Source: Pseudanabaena sp. lw0831 | GTDB taxonomy: Bacteria; Cyanobacteriota; Cyanobacteriia; Pseudanabaenales; Pseudanabaenaceae | Reading direction: 5' to 3' | Assembly (NCBI RefSeq): GCF_016584665.1 | Contig: NZ_BBJB01000069.1 | Location: 42,540-106,539 of the forward strand | Length of the DNA stretch: 64,000 nt | Part shown: piece by piece, positions 34,607 through 43,826 of the stretch | How positions within the stretch are numbered: position 1 is the first letter of the stretch | Layout of the letters: each line of letters begins with the position of its first letter | Program-made: the position numbers and the translations under genes | The notes under the pieces: model-generated | What the model was told of the DNA's origin: nothing | Database searches by the model: none | The model's input: only the letters and a program-made list of their open reading frames with translations

Positions 34607-35697
34607 CGATTACTCCCACCGAAGATATCACGAATAATTTTAATCGGATTAAGAATATCACCAATAAAATCTAAAATACCTCGGACTTCTGTTACTGTCG
34701 AATCATAACAGGAAACGCTGTCTTGAGGCATGAGAAAGGGATTTGTGACATCATCTTTGGAATTGCGGATTAAATCTTCAACGGCGCGATCGATCGCTAC
34801 AGTTTCCCCAGTCTCACGGTTAGCGCGAACCAATACTGCCCGCCGAGCAGCATTGGTTGATGTTGTGCCACCAACGCAGTTTGCAGCAACCACAGCTTGA
34901 GAAAATCTTGCGCCATAGGGGAACCCTGTGGAATCCTTGTTAATCCCAGCCGTGGAATTACTATTAGCAGGAATTGATAAGTTCGATAAAAAAACCAAAA
35001 TACCGGGTGGTGTAATCTGAGAGGGACGCACAATCCTTGAATCGATTCCCTGCCTCTTAGGAACTACGACCACATCACCTGCGACTAGCGGTATATCTGT
35101 CACCTCTTCCCCAGTAAAAATACCTGTAAAATCAACCGTGATCTTTTTGTTTTGGCGAATTACAGTGATTTGGGTGATATCAGCAGTTGGCATTACCCCC
35201 CCTGCTGCGCGTAAAGCTGAAGTCAAAAATCGTTCAGGAGCATAGTCTCCTGATGATTGAGAAAGCTGCTGAGCACGAATTTCAGGACTGCGATTATTGA
35301 TCTGCACGCGCCCAGGCTGAAAGGTTTCACCAGACACATTGACTTCTATTGGAGCCAAGACTAATGGCGTAACTGAGACTTGGACAAACTGAGCTTGAAA
35401 ATATTTTTTTTCGATTAACTGATTCTTGATTTGAGCTTCAAGTAACGGAATTTCTAACCCGACTACGGGTAAGGCTGGAAGATAAGGGATCGAGATCGTT
35501 CCATCTATATTTACTTCATAGACACCATTAAATAATTCGCCTTCAGGAATGAGTAGCCTTAGGCGATCGCCTGGGGAAAGAGGCAATGCTGATATAGGTT
35601 GACCAGTAAGAATGTTAATCGCAATTGCTGCGATCGTTATTGATCCCAAGACTTTAATTTTGTTGGTTTTGACCTTGCGATCGCTAGACTGCGCCAT
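34603..35697 (-). CDS. Polysaccharide export (OPX, Wza-like) protein
   Basis: Secreted polysaccharide export protein. ATG 35697 gives 364 residues with a signal peptide (VLGSITIAAIAINILTG, cleavage near ISA). The Poly_export domain is LPLSPGDRLRLLIPEGELFN, GVYEVNIDGTISIPYLPAL, and SLBB-like repeats follow (SVTPLVLAPIEVNVSGETFQ; LVAGDVVVVPKRQG). No lipobox Cys is seen, unlike E. coli Wza. It overlaps both neighbours: its start lies inside the end of the fusion gene and its stop overlaps the chain-length gene. It probably forms the outer-membrane or periplasmic export route. Confidence 0.9.
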   Translation of the reverse strand: MAQSSDRKVKTNKIKVLGSITIAAIAINILTGQPISALPLSPGDRLRLLIPEGELFNGVYEVNIDGTISIPYLPALPVVGLEIPLLEAQIKNQLIEKKYFQAQFVQVSVTPLVLAPIEVNVSGETFQPGRVQINNRSPEIRAQQLSQSSGDYAPERFLTSALRAAGGVMPTADITQITVIRQNKKITVDFTGIFTGEEVTDIPLVAGDVVVVPKRQGIDSRIVRPSQITPPGILVFLSNLSIPANSNSTAGINKDSTGFPYGARFSQAVVAANCVGGTTSTNAARRAVLVRANRETGETVAIDRAVEDLIRNSKDDVTNPFLMPQDSVSCYDSTVTEVRGILDFIGDILNPIKIIRDIFGGSNR

Positions 35698-37840
35698 TGT
35701 TTCGTTCAAATAACACTGCAATAGTTCTCCAGATTAGCCAGAGATCATACCTGAGGCTCCAATTCCGCTTATAAGTCAGATCAAAGATCATTACCTCCTC
35801 AAAGCTCCTAACAGTAGAGCGCCCACTTACTTGCCAGACACCACTTAGCCCTGGTTTGACATCGAGCCGACTCCATTCGGTCATTTTTTCGTCAGTATAT
35901 TCATTTTCTAGCTCGTATAGTCCAACTTCGCCAAAGGTCGGCGGTCTTGTTCCGATCAGACTCATATCTCCTGTCAGTATATTCCAGAATTGGGGAAACT
36001 CATCAAAGCTGGTTTTACGCAAGAATTTCCCGACCTTAGTGATTCTTGGATCATTATTATTTTTAAAAAACTTACCATTATCACCATTTGTCGATTGCCC
36101 ATCCATAGAATCAGCAATTTCATTAGTGACTTTTTGCTTCAGTATCGCCGCATTTTTGACCATTGAGCGAAACTTCCAAATACCAAAGGGTTTGCTCATC
36201 AGCCCTGCTCGTTTTTGCTTAAACAAAATCGAACCCTGACTCTCAAGTTTAATCGCGATCGCAATTGGTACAAACAAAAGTGCCGTTATGCTTAAGCCTA
36301 TTAGAGATCCTACAATATCCATGAGTCGCTTCGGGAAACTGCGAACAGATGGATGCACAGGTACAATGGGATCTATCTCGATCGCAGGATAGAAAAAGTA
36401 CATCACATAGGCGATCGCGCAGATGACAGGAATATTAATAAGCGCTTGATAGATACGATGAAAATTTGTAGCAATCCGATGGGACTTGCTTTGAGGCGAT
36501 CGCGAGTTTTTTTGATTTGGGAAACGATTAGTGCGCGTTGCTGGTTCAATATGAAAAATCTCATCGAGGTTAGTCATCTTTAAAACCGCTAGCACTTGTA
36601 CATTGACGCTCCAAAGCACGAGTTCAGTTGGTTCGGGTTTGTCTGATTTGCTATCCATCTCTCGTATAACTTTTAAACAAGATACCAATGCACCGATACC
36701 TGAACTATCGATGTAATTAGTTTTCGACATATCGATGATGATTTTGCGAAAGCTATCTTCCTCTTCGCATAACTGTCGAAAATCATCCTTTAATTTTCGT
36801 GCTTCAGTGTTGAAGATATTTTTGGGTGTACTGATTAAAACAGTGTCATGAAAACTGGCAATCTGTACATCCTGTAACCCAAACTTCACTGATTCATGAT
36901 CGCTTCCCATCGGGATAAATACCGCTTCAGGATACAGATGCGCGATTTCCTCGGCACGAACAATCAATAAGTCTAAGGCTTTTAATGTCCTTAGTAGGCG
37001 AGCGGAGAGACTTAAATCTCGGATGCGGGTCTTGGACTCTACAAAAATTATTTTGCTTTTACATAAATACTTCGCCGCCACCAAAAATGGTACTGATACA
37101 CCAGCTCCTGTTGAAAGCACTAGCGCAGGACGTTCTTTGCGTAATAACCGAATCGCTAATAATAAATTTCTGACTAGATTAGGTATATTGCGATTGGTAG
37201 GACTATGCGCCCAATAGGCTTTTTCTTTAGTTAGTTCCGTTGCCGTCGTACCAGTTTTAAAGGTTATCCAAGTTCGCTGTGAATATGTTTGCCAATATTG
37301 GCTTAGCCCCTGTAGCCCTTTGAAATGACCGCCCGACGAGCAAACCAACATCAGTTTGGCATAGTCTTGACTGGGATAGCGATCGTTCAAATAGTCACAT
37401 AATTGCTTATCTTCAGCAAAATTTAGAGCTTTGCGGGAAATGGTAATTAATTTTAGGAATTTCGCTAAATCCGCAGGGGATCTGGCAATTAATACCCCTT
37501 GATTTTCTAGGTCATCAGCCATTTCTAGCTGATGATTGTCCACATGCTCATGGAACTTTGACGTGCGTGGAACTAAGATATAGGGCTTATCGAAATCTTC
37601 AAGTAGTAGAGCTGTCCCCTCGCCGCAATGAGCGATTACTGCGCTCGATTGCTCAATAGCTTTCCGAAACTGTGACTCAGGCATTACTTTGCTCACCTTA
37701 ACATCATCAGGAAAGCGTGTTGACGATCCATATTGGATTGTAACCTCCTCATTAATTATTCCCTCTTTTATTAATAAGTCAACCCAATCCATCAATGCAT
37801 TAAATGGATATTGCTCAGTACCAACCGTAACAAGTATCAT
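35684..37840 (-). CDS. Four-part fusion: Alg13-like, Alg14-like, STAS and initiating sugar transferase
   Basis: 718 residues. Residues 1-160 are a GT28-C/Alg13 (PssE-like) half with MILVTVGTEQYPF and VIAHCGEGTALLL. Residues 161-315 are an Alg14/PssD-like half (KLMLVCSSGGHFKGLQGL; STGAGVSVPFLVAA). Residues 325-432 are a STAS domain (IIIDMSKTNYIDSSGIGALV) with the Ser that anti-sigma antagonists use as phospho-acceptor. Residues 465-718 have hydrophobic segments and a bacterial sugar transferase (FKQKRAGLMSKPFGIWKFRS; KTSFDEFPQFWNILTGDMSL; RPGL-like KPGLSGVWQVSGRS). It could start the lipid-linked unit and add the second sugar, with STAS as a regulatory switch. First gene of the cluster. Confidence 0.92.
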   Translation of the reverse strand: MILVTVGTEQYPFNALMDWVDLLIKEGIINEEVTIQYGSSTRFPDDVKVSKVMPESQFRKAIEQSSAVIAHCGEGTALLLEDFDKPYILVPRTSKFHEHVDNHQLEMADDLENQGVLIARSPADLAKFLKLITISRKALNFAEDKQLCDYLNDRYPSQDYAKLMLVCSSGGHFKGLQGLSQYWQTYSQRTWITFKTGTTATELTKEKAYWAHSPTNRNIPNLVRNLLLAIRLLRKERPALVLSTGAGVSVPFLVAAKYLCKSKIIFVESKTRIRDLSLSARLLRTLKALDLLIVRAEEIAHLYPEAVFIPMGSDHESVKFGLQDVQIASFHDTVLISTPKNIFNTEARKLKDDFRQLCEEEDSFRKIIIDMSKTNYIDSSGIGALVSCLKVIREMDSKSDKPEPTELVLWSVNVQVLAVLKMTNLDEIFHIEPATRTNRFPNQKNSRSPQSKSHRIATNFHRIYQALINIPVICAIAYVMYFFYPAIEIDPIVPVHPSVRSFPKRLMDIVGSLIGLSITALLFVPIAIAIKLESQGSILFKQKRAGLMSKPFGIWKFRSMVKNAAILKQKVTNEIADSMDGQSTNGDNGKFFKNNNDPRITKVGKFLRKTSFDEFPQFWNILTGDMSLIGTRPPTFGEVGLYELENEYTDEKMTEWSRLDVKPGLSGVWQVSGRSTVRSFEEVMIFDLTYKRNWSLRYDLWLIWRTIAVLFERNNGAV

Positions 37841-38026
37841 AACTAATTATCTTCCCCTCTTATTTTCGCTATATTTACCTTCATTATGTCTATATAAAAT
37901 AATTATTACACTGAATAAAGCAATTCTAATTCATTTTTGAGATTACATGGTTTGTAAGAATATGAAAACCGCTATATCGCTTGCTCGGGATTAAGTCGGG
38001 GTAAACTCTCACAAACTATCTGTTAT

Positions 38027-39286
38027 ATGATGGAATTATTAAAATCATCAGATCTCATCACCACATTTTTTCCTATGACTATCGCATCCCTAAGCTGGAC
38101 AGAGTTAGAATCCCTCACAGATTTCCAAATAGATACTGTCAATGGTTCCACTAATGCACAAGCCAATTTACGGCTATTTGGACATACCGAAGCTGATGTG
38201 CGCGTGACACTGTATCGCGACCATCATGCATGGTGTCCCTACTGTCAAAAAATTTGGTTGTGGCTGGAGGAAAAACAGATTCCCTATCGCATTGAAAAAG
38301 TAACTATGTTTTGCTATGGAGAAAAGGAAAGTTGGTACAAACGAATTGTGCCATCGGGAATGTTGCCTGCGATCGCCCTAGATGGACGCATAATCACTGA
38401 AAGTGATGACATCTTAATTGCTCTAGAGAAAGTCTTTGGCTCTCTTAGACATAGCATGACCGACGCTCAGGTAATGCCGATCAGGAGATTGGAAAGAATC
38501 TTGTTTAGAGCTTGGTGTGAATGGCTCTGTCGTCCCGTCAGTTCAACAGCCCAAGAGCAGCGCCATCGCCAACAATTTATCGAAGTTATGCAAAAAGTAG
38601 AAGAGGTGTTGGGCAATTCGCCTAGTCCTTATTTTCTCGAAGATTTTGGTACTTCGGATGTGATTTTTACGCCATATGTAGAGCGGATGAATGCTAGTCT
38701 CTACTATTACAAAGGCTATTCCATGCGCAAATCCAATCCGAGGATGTCTGCTTGGTTTGATGCGATGGAAAGCCGTCCAACCTATCGTGGCACACAGAGC
38801 GATTTCCATACCCATGTCCATGATTTGCCGCCGCAGATGGGAGGTTGTTATGAAAATGGAGAACCGCAGATGCTTATTAATAAAGAACGAGTGGATTATG
38901 GCTCGTGGTTTGGACTTCCAGATGTGACTTATCCAGAGCCAGCTGACTCTCGTCAGGAAGCACTACAACGGGTGATCAAGCATCGTGCCAATATTATTAA
39001 AGTCAATCCTGCGGATAATCAATTGTTTGATCAAGCTCTGCGTTGTGCTTTAACGAATATGATCACTGATGAAGAATGTACGCCACCACCTGATTCTGAT
39101 ATTGCTCTAAGATATTTGCGCGATCGCATTAGCGTACCTCGCGATATGTCGATCTATGCCGCTAAGCGTCTGAGAGAAGCTCTAGAGAAAACTGCGGCTT
39201 TAGTAGGCGATCGGCAAAGTTCACCCATTCCCGTCAGAAATCGCCGCGATCAAGATCCAGCTAATTTTAGTTCTCTTTCATCATAA
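38027..39286 (+). CDS. Glutathione S-transferase-like protein with CPYC motif
   Basis: 419 residues. The N-terminal thioredoxin-like domain has [20 protein letters not shown] with a glutaredoxin-type CPYC pair, a cis-Pro in [10 protein letters not shown] and ESDD, the usual glutathione-binding element. An all-helical GST C-terminal domain follows (about 145-270), then about 150 residues of unrecognised sequence ([20 protein letters not shown]). Thiol-disulfide or glutathionyl-transfer chemistry is likely; the substrate is unknown. ATG 38027 is the longest start, but ATG 38075 is equally possible; neither has a good ribosome site. Divergent from the polysaccharide cluster. Confidence 0.88.
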   Translation: MMELLKSSDLITTFFPMTIASLSWTELESLTDFQIDTVNGSTNAQANLRLFGHTEADVRVTLYRDHHAWCPYCQKIWLWLEEKQIPYRIEKVTMFCYGEKESWYKRIVPSGMLPAIALDGRIITESDDILIALEKVFGSLRHSMTDAQVMPIRRLERILFRAWCEWLCRPVSSTAQEQRHRQQFIEVMQKVEEVLGNSPSPYFLEDFGTSDVIFTPYVERMNASLYYYKGYSMRKSNPRMSAWFDAMESRPTYRGTQSDFHTHVHDLPPQMGGCYENGEPQMLINKERVDYGSWFGLPDVTYPEPADSRQEALQRVIKHRANIIKVNPADNQLFDQALRCALTNMITDEECTPPPDSDIALRYLRDRISVPRDMSIYAAKRLREALEKTAALVGDRQSSPIPVRNRRDQDPANFSSLSS

Positions 39287-39337
39287 ACTTACAGCACTTG
39301 ACTCTTAAACAAAACCCAAATATTTTATTAAAAGTGT

Positions 39338-39453
39338 TATAGCAATGTAAGTTTTGCTTAGGACATAAAACCCAAAAGATGAGTGGCGGCGCGAAGCGCC
39401 GCCACTCATCTTTTGGGTTTTGATTTGTCCTATCTATCTCTTGCGTTGCTATA
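39338..39453. mobile_element. MITE-like hairpin element, family A, copy 3
   Basis: Begins TATAGCAATGTAAGTTTTGC and ends GCGTTGCTATA. The 24-bp inner stem has the same sequence as copy 1 at 22459-22581 (AAAACCCAAAAGATGAGTGG...), with loop GCGAA replacing GCAAAGA. An additional outer pair, AAAAGTGTTA (39330-39339) and TAACACTTTT (39459-39468), extends the palindrome. Near-identity to copy 1 about 17 kb away indicates recent dispersal. Confidence 0.8.
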
Positions 39454-39493
39454 CAAGGTAACACTTTTTAGGGCTTACGCAAAAGAACAAAAT

Positions 39494-39521
39494 GTAGTGG
39501 CAATTCATGAATTGCCACTAC
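39494..39521. repeat. Palindrome with GGCAATTCATGAATTGCC core
   Basis: 28-bp perfect palindrome with no loop, about 38 bp downstream of the PilB-like gene's stop (minus strand). The same 18-bp core occurs at 59965-60010 and, with a looser centre, at 16213-16284. Confidence 0.85.
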
Positions 39522-39558
39522 GATGAAATGCAGATTTTAAGCCATTTTTGCCTAAATC

Positions 39559-41205
39559 CTAATTTGGGATATCACCAAATACTTTGCGTGGTAGCACACG
39601 TAGAGCCTCTTCTAAAGTAGTTATTCCTGTCGAAATCTTCTTACTCACACTATGATAAAAAGATTCGTAACCCTGCTCTAACAAGTAATCAATTAGTTGT
39701 GATTGAGTTCCTTCAGCCATAACTTTTCGTACTTGAGGAGTTACATTCAACAATTCAAATATTGCCTCACGTCCTAAATAACCTGAACCAAAACAATGTT
39801 CACAGCCCTTACCCTGTCGCCAATCTTGATATTTGACATCCTGCACTGCCACATTAAGAAACCTCAGTTCTGCTTTTGTAGGGACATATGCTTCAGAACA
39901 GAAAGAACAGATTTTCCTTACTAGTCTTTGAGCGACCACTCCTAACAAAGATTCAGCTACCAAACTGGGATGCAGTCCTAAATCTTTTAATCTTGCTACT
40001 GTGCTAATTGCATCATTAGTATGCATAGTTGATAGAACTAAATGCCCTGTCATTGCTGCTCGAATCGTAATTTCAGCAGTTTCCAAATCACGGATCTCAC
40101 CGACCATAATGATGTCGGGATCTTGACGTAAAATTGATTTTAGTCCCGACGCAAAAGTAAGCCCCCCAGATTCCTGTACCTGCCCTTGGGTGATATTCGA
40201 TAAATTATATTCAACTGGATCTTCCATCGTAATTACATTTACTTTATCCGTTGCTAATACTTGCAGAGTGGCATATAGAGTACTGGTTTTACCAGAACCC
40301 GTTGGACCAGTGACAATGATCAAACCTTGAGGTTCAGACATCCAACTGCGGTAAATATCTAGCAATTGCTCTGTGAAACCAATATCTTCGAGATTAGTTG
40401 TTAGCACTTTGTTACGTGGTAACAGCCGAATTACGGCTTTTTCCCCGCCAACGCAAGGAAAAGTACTCACCCGCATATCTAAGTCAAGATCAAGATTGTC
40501 AGCAGTAACGTAATGCTGACTAACTCGACCATCCTGAGGACGACGACTTTCACCAATGTTCATGTTACTCATCACTTTGAGAGCGACGATAGTTTTTCGA
40601 CTCACTTCAGACGGTAAGATGCGGGTAGTTCTCAATATGCCATCAATACGATAGCGAACTCGCAAACCTGATTCTGTCGGCTCTAGGTGAATATCACTGG
40701 CTCGATGTTGGAGAGCGACGGAAATTAAGGCATTGATCCGATGGGTTTGATCAAGGGCTTGAGATAGATATATTTCGGAGATTTCATCTAAGTGCGCTTC
40801 TTCATTTGTGCCTGTAAGTGGATTTATAATTGGCGAGGCGATGTTACTTGGGTCAGGGATATTTTGTCTGAGAAACCATAACAGGTAACTTTCGGAAGAG
40901 ATGGCTATATTTTTGATGCCCGTTAATGTCACGATACTTAATTTTTTGATTTCGTCACTCGTCAGTGAATGCGGCGAACCTAGATAAAAATAACCATGCC
41001 ATAGCAATAAAGGAATCACAGGCGGCAAGGATTTGCGATCGTCGAAATGATGGAAAAAACGATAATTTAGCTCTTCATCCAGCAGATCAATTCTCAATCC
41101 CCCACGTTTATCAACTAATAGTTGAATTGCCTCATCACAATCTATCTCTTGATTACGGAGACGCTTCCATATCGAATTTGGAGAATTTACGGGTATTTCA
41201 CTCAT
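39559..41205 (-). CDS. GspE/PilB-family secretion ATPase
   Basis: Hexameric ATPase that powers type IV pilus extension or type II secretion. 548 residues: an N-terminal region shorter than in PilB, then N2 (HRASDIHLEPTESGLRVRYR), Walker A GPTGSGKTSTL, the Asp box (ITMEDPVEYNL), Walker B (PDIIMVGEIRDLETAEITIR), the His box (GHLVLSTMHTNDA) and a tetracysteine zinc site (KICSFCSEAY and GCEHCFGSGY). No pilM-Q, pilC or pilT gene is adjacent, so its machine cannot be decided from context. ATG 41205; divergent from the pentapeptide gene. Confidence 0.93.
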   Translation of the reverse strand: MSEIPVNSPNSIWKRLRNQEIDCDEAIQLLVDKRGGLRIDLLDEELNYRFFHHFDDRKSLPPVIPLLLWHGYFYLGSPHSLTSDEIKKLSIVTLTGIKNIAISSESYLLWFLRQNIPDPSNIASPIINPLTGTNEEAHLDEISEIYLSQALDQTHRINALISVALQHRASDIHLEPTESGLRVRYRIDGILRTTRILPSEVSRKTIVALKVMSNMNIGESRRPQDGRVSQHYVTADNLDLDLDMRVSTFPCVGGEKAVIRLLPRNKVLTTNLEDIGFTEQLLDIYRSWMSEPQGLIIVTGPTGSGKTSTLYATLQVLATDKVNVITMEDPVEYNLSNITQGQVQESGGLTFASGLKSILRQDPDIIMVGEIRDLETAEITIRAAMTGHLVLSTMHTNDAISTVARLKDLGLHPSLVAESLLGVVAQRLVRKICSFCSEAYVPTKAELRFLNVAVQDVKYQDWRQGKGCEHCFGSGYLGREAIFELLNVTPQVRKVMAEGTQSQLIDYLLEQGYESFYHSVSKKISTGITTLEEALRVLPRKVFGDIPN

Positions 41206-41394
41206 AACGCTGTTTGGCTACTAAATACTCTTGATCGCGATCGCGTTAGGTATAAGTCTCAATATAGTAGCTATGTTAACCTCAGCTCACCTGCTAAGTA
41301 GGTAATTAAGGTTAATGAATTTAGGTTATTCAGGTTATATTGATATGAATGAAACGCTTCAAGAATCCTTGGGATGTTTGCTACAAGAGTGCAT

Positions 41395-42129
41395 ATGGCT
41401 GATATACAACAATTACAACTACTATTGGAAGGGGTAAATGGCTGGAATCAGTGGCGAAATACGCATCCAGATGCACCGATCGCCTTACAAAATGCCATGC
41501 TTAACGTTGCCAATCTGCGCCATGCCAACTTAAGTAAGGCAAATCTGGAAGGCGCAGACTTATATCACGCGAATTTGATTGAGGCTAACGTGCAATATGC
41601 CAATTTAACTAAAGCTAGTTTGAATGGGGCGATCGCTACAGGTTTGCTTAGTTATGCAGATCTCAGCGATGCGAATCTTTACAGCGCGATTTTTACGGTT
41701 GCGGATCTTAGCTATGTCAATTTACAAAGAGCTAATGCGATCGGCGCAAATTTTAATAGTGCTAATCTCCAAGGGGCAAATTTACAAAACATCAATGCTA
41801 GCCATGCCATATTTTGGCAAACAAATCTGAAGGATACTGATTTGCGTAACGCGATTTTGTGGGGTGCAAAATTATACTGTGCTAATTTAGAGCGATCGCA
41901 ATTGCAAAATACAGACTTCAGCGGGGCGGATTTAAGCGGGGCAAATCTTCGTGATGCCGATCTAAGTGGGGCAGATTTACGCGATGCGAATTTGAGTCGA
42001 GCTAATCTGGAAGGAGCAAATTTGCATGGAATCTGTTGGAGCAAAAATGTAAGTGGTCGTGACACCAATTGGAATAATGTGATCGGATTAATGGCTGCTC
42101 AAAATGTACCTACAGCCCTTTTACCATAA
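41395..42129 (+). CDS. Pentapeptide-repeat protein
   Basis: About 244 residues. After a short N-terminal helix (QQLQLLLEGVNGWNQWRNTH) there are roughly 30 tandem A(D/N)LxX repeats (for example ANLSKANLEGADLYHANLIE) that should fold into a right-handed quadrilateral beta helix. There is no signal peptide or kinase domain. The molecular role of such cyanobacterial proteins is generally unknown. ATG 41395 has AAGAG upstream and is preferred over ATG 41374. It is separated from the pilB-like gene by a 189-bp divergent promoter region. Confidence 0.93.
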   Translation: MADIQQLQLLLEGVNGWNQWRNTHPDAPIALQNAMLNVANLRHANLSKANLEGADLYHANLIEANVQYANLTKASLNGAIATGLLSYADLSDANLYSAIFTVADLSYVNLQRANAIGANFNSANLQGANLQNINASHAIFWQTNLKDTDLRNAILWGAKLYCANLERSQLQNTDFSGADLSGANLRDADLSGADLRDANLSRANLEGANLHGICWSKNVSGRDTNWNNVIGLMAAQNVPTALLP

Positions 42130-42225
42130 TCTTTTGATCGCTTAACAATTATTTGTCATTGCATCGGGCCGCATCCTAAAATGAATCGCTGATAACTTCT
42201 CTAGACTTAACAACAAATCCAACCA

Positions 42226-43122
42226 TTACGGAATCACCCTGATGTCGATGAGCCAAGGGCGAAAACCTTCCTTCATGGCATAATCACCTCCCTGTTTAAT
42301 GACACCTTGATCGCCATTTACAGCTGCCGCGTTGACAAAGAGAATCCCCAGTTCCTCATCCCAGAAGACCCCGCTAGAATCATGCTCGTGTCCGAAAATA
42401 TGTAGTCGAGGTCGCTCAGATGGTAGCATCCCCCGCAAACGATCGCGTAAAGCCACGCTACCAATTGCAATCGGGTTTTCCCGCAGAACTCCACCATATT
42501 GCACACTGGAGTCGAGAATTCCCAGCGGTGGGCTATGCGTGATCAGCACATCCAGTCCAGAAGGGATATCCGCGTATAGTTCCATCAAACGCAGTGGGTC
42601 GCGGGCAAAACCCTCGTAACACAGAGGGTTGTCTTGCGTCATCGCCTGTCGGCGTGGTGTCAGACCGATGTATGGTGAACCGAAGAACTTCAACCCTGCA
42701 ATCTCTTCAGCAGAATGCTGGAGCAGGCGCATGGGCACATAGCGCTCATCAATGCCGTTGCCATTAAATAAGTCCCTTGCATTGGTCATCAATTCACTGC
42801 TCCATATTTCTCTTGGTTGCGAAAGGGGAGCGGCTTGGAGCCATGTCTCTACATCCAGCGGCTTGTCATGATTTCCTGCGATCGACACAACGCCATAAGT
42901 GAAACGATCCGCCAGCGAACGGAGCCATACTGCCGCATCAGTAAGCTCAGAGAAGAGTCCATTCTTCGTATGGTCTCCTGCGTGGATCAACAAATCACCT
43001 TCAGGAAAAAGAGAGAGAGGCAGGTCAACATTGTGTGTATCCGAAACGATGACTAACCGCAACCATCCTGAAGTACGGGGTGTATCAGCAGATATCATCG
43101 CTATATCTCTCATTTCCATCAT
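42226..43122 (-). CDS. Calcineurin-like metallophosphoesterase
   Basis: 298 residues with the full dimetal signature: IVSDTHN, LIHAGDHT, IAGNHDKPL, VLITHSPP and IFGHEHDSSG. A cytoplasmic phosphoesterase is likely, with the substrate not predictable (nucleotide, phosphodiester or protein). Internal Met residues at positions 2, 4 and 9 are alternative starts. It is followed upstream by the DUF1993 gene in the same direction with a 36-bp gap, so the two may form an operon. Confidence 0.9.
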   Translation of the reverse strand: MMEMRDIAMISADTPRTSGWLRLVIVSDTHNVDLPLSLFPEGDLLIHAGDHTKNGLFSELTDAAVWLRSLADRFTYGVVSIAGNHDKPLDVETWLQAAPLSQPREIWSSELMTNARDLFNGNGIDERYVPMRLLQHSAEEIAGLKFFGSPYIGLTPRRQAMTQDNPLCYEGFARDPLRLMELYADIPSGLDVLITHSPPLGILDSSVQYGGVLRENPIAIGSVALRDRLRGMLPSERPRLHIFGHEHDSSGVFWDEELGILFVNAAAVNGDQGVIKQGGDYAMKEGFRPWLIDIRVIP

Positions 43123-43158
43123 GCCTCGTTCTTGAGCGAGTATTCTATTTCTTCTTGA

Positions 43159-43683
43159 TTATGCATTGCTTTGATGTTTCAGCGAAGGTACTAAATGCAT
43201 CATAAAGTCTCGCTTACCTATTGGTGCTCCTGCCATACGCAGAATATTGTACGTCGTTGTTATATGGAAATAAAAGTTGGGCATCAGAAAATCATCTACA
43301 TATGAAAGCCCAGATAATTCTGCGTATAGCCCTTGTCCAAGATCGAGCCGATTGAGTTCTGATAGCTTAGAATCGCCAACATTGATAGTTGTCAGCAACT
43401 CCTTGGTAGATGAAATATGACCACGCGCCTCAACTAGAGATGATACTTCGGGGTTCAAGTTGCTTGCCGACTGTCCTAAGCACCACAATGCGAAGTTGCG
43501 AGGCTGATTGCACACAAATGCTATTTGTGTACTGAATGGAAGCATATCGGGTGTGATGCGAAGCTGCAATAGAGCCTCTACATCGTCTGCGAAGTGACTC
43601 TCTGCTAACTCTAAAATATGACTCAACGTATCGAGCCTAGAACTGAAGATATTTTGTAGTGCTGTAATCTTCTGATTTTCCAT
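43159..43683 (-). CDS. DUF1993 family protein
   Basis: About 174 residues. It matches the DUF1993 pattern: ITALQNIFSSRLDTLSHILE near the start, LRITPDMLPFSTQIAFVCNQ in the middle and DDFLMPNFYFHITTTYNILR plus GAPIGKRDFMMHLVPSL at the end. The fold is a DinB-like four-helix bundle, and the function is unknown. The frame opens at a GTG (43743), but ATG 43683 fits the family start. It is upstream of the metallophosphoesterase. Confidence 0.85.
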   Translation of the reverse strand: MENQKITALQNIFSSRLDTLSHILELAESHFADDVEALLQLRITPDMLPFSTQIAFVCNQPRNFALWCLGQSASNLNPEVSSLVEARGHISSTKELLTTINVGDSKLSELNRLDLGQGLYAELSGLSYVDDFLMPNFYFHITTTYNILRMAGAPIGKRDFMMHLVPSLKHQSNA

Positions 43684-43826
43684 GCGATTTTTAGAAACAC
43701 AAGTTGTAAGGTACAAAGGAGAAACGTTTGAGCTGAACCGCACTTGATGCGCTCAGCGATTAACCGTTTGTTTTATACGCCGAGTTTCGTGATTTTATCA
43801 TATTTCGCCAGCAAACATATACATTT

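Noticed and set aside
41712..42068. Long minus-strand frame across the pentapeptide-repeat gene
   Set aside because: It is the antisense image of the repeats: periodic codons keep stops out of several frames. The plus-strand repeats are far more convincing.
41395..42129. Tandem DNA repeats in this interval read as a satellite or array
   Set aside because: They are the codon-level reflection of the pentapeptide protein repeats.
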